Assembly (NCBI GenBank): GCA_030152105.1
Contig: JASLIH010000565.1
Coordinates: 1 to 13,550, forward strand
Direction of reading: 5' to 3'
Origin: Actinomycetes bacterium
Lineage (GTDB): Bacteria > Actinomycetota > CALGFH01
DNA: 13,550 nt
The translations under genes and the position numbers were made by a program. How positions within the stretch are numbered: position 1 is the stretch's first letter; each line of letters begins with the position of its first letter. The notes under the pieces were generated by a model. It was not told the DNA's origin. It worked only from the letters and a program-made list of their open reading frames with translations, and made no database searches. Shown here piece by piece: positions 6,651-13,235 of this stretch.

Positions 6651-7224
6651 CCTGCTCACCCTCGGCGTCATGGGCATCCGGGGGTCATTTTCAGAAGAGG
6701 CGGCGCTCGAGTACGCCCGCGACAACAACCTCGGCGAGGTCGAGATCGTGGAGCTGCTCAACACCGAGAAGGTGCTGCGGTCGGTGGAGGCGGGCGACGT
6801 CGACATCGGCATCTTCGCCCTCGAGAACTCCAACGGCGGGGTCGTCTACGAGAGCGTCTACGCGATGGCCGCCCACCGGTTCCGGGTGATGGACCTGTTC
6901 GAGATCGACGTCAACCACACCCTGCTGGTCCATCCCACCCTCCCGGGTCGCGAGAGCATCGAGCGGATCGCCTCCCACCAGCAGGCCATCCGCCAGTGCC
7001 GCATGTGGCTGCGCCACCACTTCCCCACCACCCTGGTCACCGAGGAGCCCGACACCGCCGAGGCCGCCCGCATGCTGGCCACCGGCGAGCTGCCGTCCTC
7101 GACGGCCGTGATCGCCGCCGAGCGCTGTGCCGAGCTGTTCGGCCTGCGGGTGCTGGAGCGGCGCATCCAGGACCTCAAGTTCAACTTCACCACGTTCGTG
7201 GCGGCCGGCCCCCCGAAGGGATGA
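6643..7224 (+). CDS. pheA: Prephenate dehydratase domain protein, ACT-less
   Basis: Prephenate dehydratase makes phenylpyruvate from prephenate for phenylalanine synthesis. This 193-residue protein covers only the catalytic domain. LGVMGIRGSFSEEAA (7-21) matches the usual opening, FALENSNGGVV (59-68) the NS-G motif, SHQQAIRQCRMWL (111-123) the SHxQAxxQC signature, and AVIAAERCAELFGL with QDLKFNF the C-terminal half. The regulatory ACT domain (about 80-100 residues) is absent, so feedback control by phenylalanine is probably missing. The catalytic TRF motif reads TTF (183-185), losing the arginine. Start GTG 6643 has an excellent AAGGAGGTG (6627-6635) 7 bases upstream. The stop shares ATGA with the next ORF. 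A diverged paralogue acting on a related substrate is possible. Confidence 0.75.
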   Translation: MGDLLTLGVMGIRGSFSEEAALEYARDNNLGEVEIVELLNTEKVLRSVEAGDVDIGIFALENSNGGVVYESVYAMAAHRFRVMDLFEIDVNHTLLVHPTLPGRESIERIASHQQAIRQCRMWLRHHFPTTLVTEEPDTAEAARMLATGELPSSTAVIAAERCAELFGLRVLERRIQDLKFNFTTFVAAGPPKG

Positions 7225-7682
7225 GCGACCCCCCGGCCGGGCTCGGCCCGGAGGGGCCCGGGGAACCCCAAAGGGGTGCCCCGATGGATCAGGAGGGGCC
7301 CGGGGAACCCCAGGGGGGTGCCCCGATGGATCAGGCGGCGCGGCGGCGGGTGTCGCTGGCCGTGCGGGCCGGCGAGGCGGTGACCGACCCGGCCGACGCG
7401 CCGGCGGCGGTCGAGCTGGCCCGCCTGGCCCAGCGCCGCCTCGAGGACCGCACCCTCCCGACCGCCCTGCGCATCAGCGGCGGGGTCGTGCTGGTCTGGC
7501 TGGTCCTGGTCGCCCTTCCGGCCACCATCAGCACTGGCGTCCACCCGGCCGCCCTGGCCGCCGGCGTCGGCGTCGGCGTCCTGCTGTTCAGCGTCATCCT
7601 CCTTCTCGGCCGCCGCCAGCTCCGCCTGGCCCGCCGGGCCGAGCAGCGCAACCTGCGCCTCATCGGAGGTGGTGGCCGATGA
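7221..7682 (+). CDS. Small membrane protein of unknown function
   Basis: I do not recognise a family. As annotated, the protein has 153 residues: a Pro/Gly-rich N-terminus with a 14-residue tandem repeat (22-35 of the form EGPGEPQ-GAPMDQ is copy 2), an alanine/arginine-rich helix, two hydrophobic segments (VVLVWLVLVALPATI and LAAGVGVGVLLFSVILLL) and a basic tail, QLRLARRAEQRNLRL. The start is uncertain. ATG 7221 shares ATGA with the upstream stop, but its first 35 residues look like low-complexity sequence. ATG 7284 (AAAGGGGTG 5 bases upstream) and ATG 7326 (118-residue product starting MDQAARRRVS) lie in the two repeat copies and are at least as likely. Its stop is 18 bases from the convergent transporter gene. 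Confidence 0.6.
   Translation: MSDPPAGLGPEGPGEPQRGAPMDQEGPGEPQGGAPMDQAARRRVSLAVRAGEAVTDPADAPAAVELARLAQRRLEDRTLPTALRISGGVVLVWLVLVALPATISTGVHPAALAAGVGVGVLLFSVILLLGRRQLRLARRAEQRNLRLIGGGGR
7251..7334 (+). repeat. Two tandem copies of a 42-bp unit carrying a start codon
   Basis: Copy 1 (7251-7292) and copy 2 (7293-7334) abut and differ at only two bases (AA versus GG at unit positions 21-22). The unit is a multiple of three and stays in frame, giving 14 residues twice. Each copy contains alternating G4 and C4 runs (GGGGAACCCC, then GGGGTGCCCC) able to form small alternative hairpins. Each also contains a G-rich ribosome-site-like stretch 5 bases before an ATG. The near identity suggests a recent slippage duplication. 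Confidence 0.9.
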
Positions 7683-7700
7683 CGCTCAGGACTCGACGGT

Positions 7701-8507
7701 TCAGAGGGCGAGCAGGGCCCGGGTCTCGGTGACGAAGTAGACGAGGGCGACCAGGGCCAGGAAGACGCCGACGGCCAGGCGCAGGCGCCGCTCGGCCGTG
7801 CGGATGGTGAGCGACGCCCCGATCCGAGCCCCCGGGATCACGCCGATGGTCAGCAGCACGGCCAGGCGCCAGTCGATGTCGCCGAGGAACGCGTGCGTGA
7901 TGGTCGCCGGCACCCCGAAGATCCCCACGCAGACCAGCGAGGTCGCGATCGCCGACTTGAGCGACATCCCGAGCAGCTCGGTGAACGCCGGCACCATGAT
8001 CACCCCCCCGCCGATGCCCAGCAGCCCCGACAGCAGCCCCGCGACCACCCCGATCCCGGCCGCGCGCCACCGCGTCCGCCTCTCAGGGGCCGACGGCGAG
8101 ACGTCCTCGGCCGCCTCGAGGGCTGGGGCGGCCGGGGGGGCCACCGCGGTGCGCCAGGCGGTGAACGCGAGCAGGACGGCGATGAGGAGCAGGAGCAGGT
8201 GGCCGCCGCCGGGAACGGCGTGCGAGAGAAGCGAGCCGGCGACCACGGCCAAGAGCCCGGAGGCGGCGGCGGGGACGATGAGCTGCCAGTCGATCAGGCC
8301 TTCGCGACGGTAGCGCAGGGTGCCGGAGATGGCCCCCGGGAGGATGGACGGCAGGGTGGTGCCCACGGCGACCAGGGGGGCGGCGCCGAGGGCGCGGAGG
8401 CCGGGGTTGCTGACGATGGCGCCGCCGATGCCGAACAGGGCGCTGAGGACACCGGTGGTGAAGCCGAGGAGAAGGGTGAGGGCGTCGCGGGCGAGTCCCG
8501 GCTCCAT
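7701..8507 (-). CDS. TauE/SafE family membrane transporter (sulfite exporter type)
   Basis: This 268-residue protein fits the TauE/SafE (DUF81) family of anion permeases or exporters, some of which move sulfite, sulfoacetate or other organic anions. It has about eight hydrophobic segments in two related halves. The repeated marks are GVLSALFGIGGAIVSNP (19-35) and GLLSGLLGIGGGVIMVP (157-173), each after a first helix, followed by polar-flanked helices such as SAIATSLVCVGIFGVPATI. A charged loop, APALEAAEDVSPSAPERRTR (127-146), separates the halves. Start ATG (8507) lies 5 bases after the stop of the peptidase gene with no obvious Shine-Dalgarno, so translation is probably coupled. The substrate is not determinable; the peptidase neighbour hints at, but does not show, a link to an organic acid or amino acid product. 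Confidence 0.88.
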   Translation of the reverse strand: MEPGLARDALTLLLGFTTGVLSALFGIGGAIVSNPGLRALGAAPLVAVGTTLPSILPGAISGTLRYRREGLIDWQLIVPAAASGLLAVVAGSLLSHAVPGGGHLLLLLIAVLLAFTAWRTAVAPPAAPALEAAEDVSPSAPERRTRWRAAGIGVVAGLLSGLLGIGGGVIMVPAFTELLGMSLKSAIATSLVCVGIFGVPATITHAFLGDIDWRLAVLLTIGVIPGARIGASLTIRTAERRLRLAVGVFLALVALVYFVTETRALLAL

Positions 8508-8512
8508 GGCCG

Positions 8513-9913
8513 CTAGCCGGCCGGGGCGCGCAGGGCCGTCGCCACCTCCGGCCTGGCGAACTCCTCGAAGGCGTAGGCGGCCGCCCGCATCCCCCGGTAG
8601 TAGTGGGCCAGGAGTAGCCGCTCGTTGGGGGCGTGGATCCGGTCGGTGGGGAGCATGACCCCGAGGTAGACGCAGGCCGCGCCGAGGGCGTCGGACAGGG
8701 CCCGTTCGGGGCCCGACCCGCCCTCGCGGTAGAACAGCGGGTCCTTGCCGAACGCCCGGGCCACGGCCTTGGCGGCGGCGCGGTTGCCGGGGTGGTCGAG
8801 CGGGGTGAGGGCCGGCTTGACCCCGCCGAAGGAGCGGACCGAGACCTCGACGTGGCCGGGCACCCGGTCGCGGACCCAGCGCTCGAACAGCGGCTCCAGC
8901 CGGGCCGGCTCCTGGTCGGCGACGAGGCGGAACGAGACCTTGGCATGGGCGCTGGCCGGGATGATGGTCTTGGTGCCGGCCCCGCTGAACCCGCCCCAGA
9001 TGCCGTTGATGTCCGCGGTTGGGCGGCCCGACATCCGCTCCAGGGGCGTGAAGCCCTCCTCGCCGGGCAGCGCGCCGACCCCGGTCACGGCCATGAGCTG
9101 GTCGGGGTCGAACGGCAGGGCGGCGAAGTTGGCCCGCTCCTCGTCGGTCAGCTCGACCACGTCGTCGTACCAGCCCGGGATGGAGATGCGCCCGGCCTCG
9201 TCCTTGAGCCCGGCCAGCAGGGCCACCAGCTCGGCCAGGGCGTTGGGGACGGCGCCCCCGAACGAGCCCGAGTGCAGGTCGGCCGGGGCGGTGCGCAGGT
9301 CGACCTGGAAGTAGACGAGCCCGCGCATGGCCGTGACCAGCGACGGCACGTCCTCGGCGACCATCCCGGTGTCGGAGACACAGATGAGGTCGCAGGCCAG
9401 CCGGTCGGCGTGCTCGCCCAGGAACGCGTCGATTGTGGGCGACCCCGACTCCTCCTCCCCCTCGACGAAGAACTTGACGTTGACCGGCAGGCGCCCGTCG
9501 GCGGCCAGCAGGTGCCGGATGGCCGAGACCTGGAAGTGGATCTGCCCCTTGTCGTCGGAGGCGCCGCGGGCGTGCAGGTAGCCGTCGCGCACGGTCGGCT
9601 CGAACGGCGGGGTGGTCCAGTCCTCCAGCGGGTCGGCCGGCTGCACGTCGTGGTGGCCGTACACCGTGACCGTGGGCGCCTCGGCCCCGGCCCCCAGCCA
9701 CTCGCCGTACACGGCCGGCTGGCCGCCCTCGGCGGCCAGGACCTCGGTGTCGAGCCCGGCCGCCTCCATCAGCCCGGCCAGGTGCTCGGCCGAGCGGCGG
9801 ACGTCGACGGCACGTTCGGGGTCGCTGGAGATCGAGGGGATGGCGCACCACTCGGACAGCTCGTGAACGAGCGCGTCGGCCTCGGCCTGCACGAAGGCGT
9901 CGATGTCGGCCAT
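8513..9913 (-). CDS. M20 family metallopeptidase (dipeptidase-like)
   Basis: This 466-residue protein is a two-zinc M20 hydrolase of the carnosinase/PepV-like branch, which removes residues from dipeptides or related amides. The metal and catalytic residues are present. VYGHHDVQP gives His87 and catalytic Asp89, RGASDDKG gives bridging Asp120, and EGEEESGS gives base Glu154 and ligand Glu155. SDTG gives Asp181 and IHAPNE gives His427. The lid domain lies between, around residues 200-390, with DLHSGSFGGAVPNA at its start. There is no signal peptide, so it is cytoplasmic. Start ATG (9913) has GGGAG 6 bases upstream on the minus strand. It is the first gene of a two-gene minus-strand unit with the TauE/SafE gene. 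Confidence 0.92.
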   Translation of the reverse strand: MADIDAFVQAEADALVHELSEWCAIPSISSDPERAVDVRRSAEHLAGLMEAAGLDTEVLAAEGGQPAVYGEWLGAGAEAPTVTVYGHHDVQPADPLEDWTTPPFEPTVRDGYLHARGASDDKGQIHFQVSAIRHLLAADGRLPVNVKFFVEGEEESGSPTIDAFLGEHADRLACDLICVSDTGMVAEDVPSLVTAMRGLVYFQVDLRTAPADLHSGSFGGAVPNALAELVALLAGLKDEAGRISIPGWYDDVVELTDEERANFAALPFDPDQLMAVTGVGALPGEEGFTPLERMSGRPTADINGIWGGFSGAGTKTIIPASAHAKVSFRLVADQEPARLEPLFERWVRDRVPGHVEVSVRSFGGVKPALTPLDHPGNRAAAKAVARAFGKDPLFYREGGSGPERALSDALGAACVYLGVMLPTDRIHAPNERLLLAHYYRGMRAAAYAFEEFARPEVATALRAPAG

Positions 9914-10028
9914 GGCGATCTCCCGGGAAGCGCGCTGAAGTGGGCCAAACGGCGACAGGAGGCTATCAGAGGGCTCCGGCGTTGGCCGTGGCCCTGCCGG
10001 TCCGTCCGGTTGGCCCTATCCTGCTGGA
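9914..10028. promoter_or_regulatory. Divergent intergenic region between the peptidase and Gfo/Idh genes
   Basis: These 115 bases separate two genes transcribed away from each other, so both promoters should lie here. On the + side, TATCCT (10017-10022) ends 6 bases before the ATG at 10029, a layout typical of a leaderless mRNA. On the - side, the peptidase start has a GGGAG ribosome site; a weak TAGCCT (complement of 9960-9965) could be its -10. I see no long inverted repeat that would mark an operator. Confidence 0.45.
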
Positions 10029-11054
10029 ATGCGGTCGACAGTGCGGATCGGCATGGTCGGGGCGGGCGCGGTCGCGGCCCGCCACGTGCGGGCCCTGCTG
10101 GCCATGGACGGGGTCGAGGTGGCCGCGGTCGCCGACCCGGCCCTGGAGCGGGCCAAGGAGCTGGCCGCCGAGGCCGGGGCGGCCGCCTACCCCGACCACA
10201 TGGAGCTCCTGGCCGCCGAGCGCCTGGACGCCGTCTACATCTGCGTCCCGCCGTTCGCCCACGGCGCCCCCGAGCTGGCCGTGATCGACGCCGGGCTGCC
10301 CATGTTCGTCGAGAAGCCGGTCGCGATCGACCAGGAGACGGCCACGGCGATCGCCACCCGCCTGGCCGGACGGCCCCTGGTCACCTGCACCGGCTACCAC
10401 TGGCGCTGGCTCGACATCTTCGACCGGGCGGCCGACCTGCTGGGCGACCGCCCGGCCCGGCTCGTCCAGTGCTCCTGGCTGGACAAGGTCCCCCCTCCCC
10501 CCTGGTGGCTCCGCCGCGACAGGTCGGGCGGCCAGACGATCGAGCAGACCACCCATGTCCTCGACACCGCCAGAGGCCTCGCCGGCGACGTCGTCGAGGT
10601 CCACGCCTACGCCCCCCGGGCGGCGTCCACCCCGACCTCCCCCGGTCCCGTGGGCGAGGCGGCGCCGCCTGCGGCTGATGTGCATGACGTGTCGGTGGCC
10701 AGTCTGCGGTTCGCCTCGGGGGCGGTCGGGACGGTGGCGTCGACCTGCCTGCTTCCGCGCCTGCAGTTGGCCGGCGTGCAGGTGATCGCCGACGGGCTCT
10801 CGCTGGAGCTGTCGGAGACCGAGCTGCTGGTCGAGGTGGACGGCCGGCGCGACGCCTGGACCGCCGATGCCGACGCCCGTCCCCGGCCCGACCGGGACTT
10901 CGTGGCCGCGGTCCGTGGTGGCGAGAACAGGATCCGGGTGCCCTGGCCGGAGGCCTACCGGACCCACCTGCTGGCCTGTGCCATCACGCGCTCGGCCGAC
11001 GAGGGACGGCCGCTGCCGGTCTTCCCGGACGGTCGGGGAGGCGAAGGTGGCTGA
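10029..11054 (+). CDS. Gfo/Idh/MocA family NAD(P)-dependent oxidoreductase
   Basis: This 341-residue protein belongs to the dehydrogenases that oxidise or reduce ring hydroxyls of sugars, inositols and nucleotide sugars. The Rossmann motif GAGAVAARH is at residues 11-19. The conserved EKP (95-97, Lys96) binds cofactor and substrate, and the second-domain motif H-x2-D appears as THVLD with His176 and Asp179. GYHWRW and PPPPWW line the substrate side. Start ATG 10029 is directly after a -10-like box, with no Shine-Dalgarno, so the message is probably leaderless. It overlaps the next gene by 8 bases. The substrate is unknown; glucose-fructose, myo-inositol or UDP-sugar activities all occur in the family. 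Context points to a sugar-modifying set with the MDR and ROK genes. Confidence 0.85.
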   Translation: MRSTVRIGMVGAGAVAARHVRALLAMDGVEVAAVADPALERAKELAAEAGAAAYPDHMELLAAERLDAVYICVPPFAHGAPELAVIDAGLPMFVEKPVAIDQETATAIATRLAGRPLVTCTGYHWRWLDIFDRAADLLGDRPARLVQCSWLDKVPPPPWWLRRDRSGGQTIEQTTHVLDTARGLAGDVVEVHAYAPRAASTPTSPGPVGEAAPPAADVHDVSVASLRFASGAVGTVASTCLLPRLQLAGVQVIADGLSLELSETELLVEVDGRRDAWTADADARPRPDRDFVAAVRGGENRIRVPWPEAYRTHLLACAITRSADEGRPLPVFPDGRGGEGG

Positions 11055-12162
11055 CCGGCGGCCGGTGCGGCTGCTGGTGATCGAGCAGCCGGGGGTGGCC
11101 CGCCTGGTCGACGAGGACGAGCCAGCCCCGGCCGGCGGCCAGTTCCGCCTCGAGACGCTCTACACCGGCCTGTCGGCCGGGACCGAGCTGACCTACTTCA
11201 AGGGCACCAACCCCTACCTGCATGCCGCCTGGGACGAGCGGCTGGGGGTGTTCCGCCGCGACCGGCCGGCGACCGGCTTCCCGGTCCGCGCCCCCGGTTA
11301 CATGGAGGTCGGGCGGGTCAGCGAGACCAGCAGCGACGCCGTGGCCGTCGGCGACCTGGTGGCCATGGCCTACGGCCACAAGACCGCCCACACCGTCGAC
11401 CCGATGGTCGACCGGTTCCTGCCCCTGCCGCCCGACCTCGACCCGGTGCTCGGCATCTACGTGGCCCACATGGGCCCGATCTGCGCCAACGGGCTGCTGC
11501 ACGCCGCCGCCGACGCGGCCGGGCCGGGGACGATCCAGCTCGGCGACGGGGTCAGGGGCCGCCACGTGCTGGTCACCGGGGCCGGGGTGGTGGGGCTGCT
11601 GGTCGCCCTGTTCGCCCGCCACCACGGGGCGGCCGAGGTCCTGGTGGCCGACGCCACCCCGGCCCGGCTGGCCGTCGCCAGGGACCTCGGCCTGGACGCG
11701 GTCGACGACGCCGACGGCACCGCCTGGCGGTCGGTCAAGGAGCGCTGGCGCCGCGACCCCACCGACTGCGGGGCCGACGTCGTCTTCCAGTGCCGGGGCC
11801 GGACGGCCGCCCTGGCCGGGGCCCTGCGCAGCCTCCGGCCCCAGGGGACGGTGGTCGACCTGGCCTTCTACCAGGGCGGGGCGCCCGACCTGGCCCTGGG
11901 CGAGGAGTTCCACCACAACGGGCTGGCCATCCGCTGCGCCCAGATCGGCCGGGTGCCGAGGGGCACGGCCCATCTGTGGGACCGGCGGCGCCTGGCCGCC
12001 GAGACGGTCAGCCTGCTACGTGCAGACGGCCCGGCGATGCGGGAGCATCTGGTCACCGACCTGGTCCCGCTCGGCGACGCGCCGGCTCTGCTGGCCGACC
12101 TGGCCAGTCGCCGTCGCCACGTCCTCCAGGCGGTGTTCGCCTGCCCGGCGGTGACGGCCTAG
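11047..12162 (+). CDS. Medium-chain dehydrogenase/reductase, apparently without catalytic zinc ligands
   Basis: This 371-residue protein has the zinc-alcohol-dehydrogenase-like two-domain layout. The cofactor domain carries VTGAGVVGLLVALFA (GAGVVG 178-183), and an acidic Asp202 follows the second strand, favouring NAD(H). In the catalytic domain, the usual Cys of the zinc site reads as YTGLSAGTEL (39-48) and the usual GHE region reads PGYMEVGRV (83-91). So the Cys and His ligands appear to be missing; this is the pattern of zinc-free or BchC-like members. Start GTG 11047 has GGGGAGG (11035-11041) 5 bases upstream and lies inside the end of the oxidoreductase gene. Two dehydrogenases in one operon suggest consecutive oxidation and reduction on one sugar-like substrate. 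The substrate is unknown. Confidence 0.8.
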   Translation: MADRRPVRLLVIEQPGVARLVDEDEPAPAGGQFRLETLYTGLSAGTELTYFKGTNPYLHAAWDERLGVFRRDRPATGFPVRAPGYMEVGRVSETSSDAVAVGDLVAMAYGHKTAHTVDPMVDRFLPLPPDLDPVLGIYVAHMGPICANGLLHAAADAAGPGTIQLGDGVRGRHVLVTGAGVVGLLVALFARHHGAAEVLVADATPARLAVARDLGLDAVDDADGTAWRSVKERWRRDPTDCGADVVFQCRGRTAALAGALRSLRPQGTVVDLAFYQGGAPDLALGEEFHHNGLAIRCAQIGRVPRGTAHLWDRRRLAAETVSLLRADGPAMREHLVTDLVPLGDAPALLADLASRRRHVLQAVFACPAVTA

Positions 12163-12185
12163 ACAAGACGGGGAAGGGAACGGAG

Positions 12186-13235
12186 ATGGACAGCGACAGC
12201 AGATGGGTCGTGGTCGGCATCGACACCGGCGGGACCAGCAACAACGCCACCGTCCTTGACCCGTCGAAGGGGTTCCTGGTCGACCGGCTGGTCGAGACGC
12301 CAAGCCGGGTCACCGAGGGCCCCGAGGTGGCCATCGACGCCATGGCCAGGGCGCTGGACAACATCCTCGACCTCACGGGCATCGCGCCGGGGGCGGTCCG
12401 CGGTGTGGGACTGGACACGCCCGGCCCGGCCTCGGCCAACGGGGTCATCTCCTCCAAGGGGGCGACCAACTTCGCCCAGCCGGCGTGGCGGGGCTTCGAC
12501 GTCCGGGGGGCGCTGGAGGTCCGGCTTGGGCTGCCGGTGGTCTACAACAACGACGCCAACGCGGCCGCCCTCTACGCCCACAGCGTCCGCTACGGGGCCA
12601 AGGCGCCCGGCCACTCCTCGGTCTCGGCCATTGTCGGCACCGGGCTGGGCGGCGGCGTGGTCGAGAGCGGGCGGATCGTCCGCGGGGCGGCCGGTATGGC
12701 CGGCGAGTTCGGCCACGTCCAGATCCCCATGCACGGCCTGCTGGCCGAGGGCCAGCCGCTGCCGGTGTGCAACTGCGGCTTCGTGGGCGACGCCGAGAGC
12801 ATCGCCTCGCTGACCGGGATCGAGCACAACCTGCTCCCCTACTGGCTGACCCGGTTCGAGAACCACGAGCTGGGCCGGGTCGCCGACCCCAAGGAGGCGG
12901 CCAAGCTGGTCCGCGGCTACGGCGAGCGGGAGGACCCGCTGGCTCTGGCGATCTTCGAGCAGCAGGCGATGGCCATCGGCCGGCTGTTCACCATCGCCGC
13001 CAACTACAGCGACCCCGACACCTACTTCCTGGGCGGCGGCGTGGTCGAGTCCACGCCCACGTTCCGCCAGTGGTTCCTGGGCAAGGTGCGCGAGCACACC
13101 GCCCTGCGCGAGGAGCAGGCCCGGGTGGCCAGCCTGGCGCTGGTCCCCGACCGGGACATGGCCGGCGCCCGCGGGTCCGCCATCGCGGCCCTCGACGCGC
13201 TTCAGGCGCCGATCCGGGTCAGGACCTCCCTGTAG
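12186..13235 (+). CDS. ROK family protein (sugar kinase-like) with altered zinc motif
   Basis: This 349-residue protein is a ROK protein, a family of sugar kinases and repressors. There is no N-terminal helix-turn-helix: phosphate loop GIDTGGT begins at residue 11, so it is kinase-type. VVYNNDANAAALYA holds the catalytic Asp123, AIVGTGLGGGVV (148-159) is the second phosphate motif, and GEFGHVQI gives His177. The zinc motif CxCGxxGCxE reads CNCGFVGDAE (195-204), so the third cysteine is Asp202. Start ATG 12186 has GGAAGGGA (12172-12179) 6 bases upstream and is 23 bases after the MDR gene, so the three genes look like one operon. Glucokinase is a default label only; a cyclitol or modified-sugar kinase is equally possible. 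Confidence 0.82.
   Translation: MDSDSRWVVVGIDTGGTSNNATVLDPSKGFLVDRLVETPSRVTEGPEVAIDAMARALDNILDLTGIAPGAVRGVGLDTPGPASANGVISSKGATNFAQPAWRGFDVRGALEVRLGLPVVYNNDANAAALYAHSVRYGAKAPGHSSVSAIVGTGLGGGVVESGRIVRGAAGMAGEFGHVQIPMHGLLAEGQPLPVCNCGFVGDAESIASLTGIEHNLLPYWLTRFENHELGRVADPKEAAKLVRGYGEREDPLALAIFEQQAMAIGRLFTIAANYSDPDTYFLGGGVVESTPTFRQWFLGKVREHTALREEQARVASLALVPDRDMAGARGSAIAALDALQAPIRVRTSL

Noticed and set aside
8508..9851. Upstream extension of the TauE/SafE frame over the peptidase gene
   Set aside because: The peptidase has all M20 catalytic residues in another frame; the extension is a shadow of it.
10490..10503. C-rich tract (CCCCCCTCCCCCC) as a possible slippery phase-variation site
   Set aside because: It is interrupted by a T, codes for a proline run ahead of two tryptophans, and the frame is intact on both sides. 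Nothing here suggests switching.
12186..12260. ROK gene as the xylose repressor
   Set aside because: There is no N-terminal helix-turn-helix; the phosphate loop starts at residue 11, so it is kinase-type. It is also 7 kb from xylH behind other genes.
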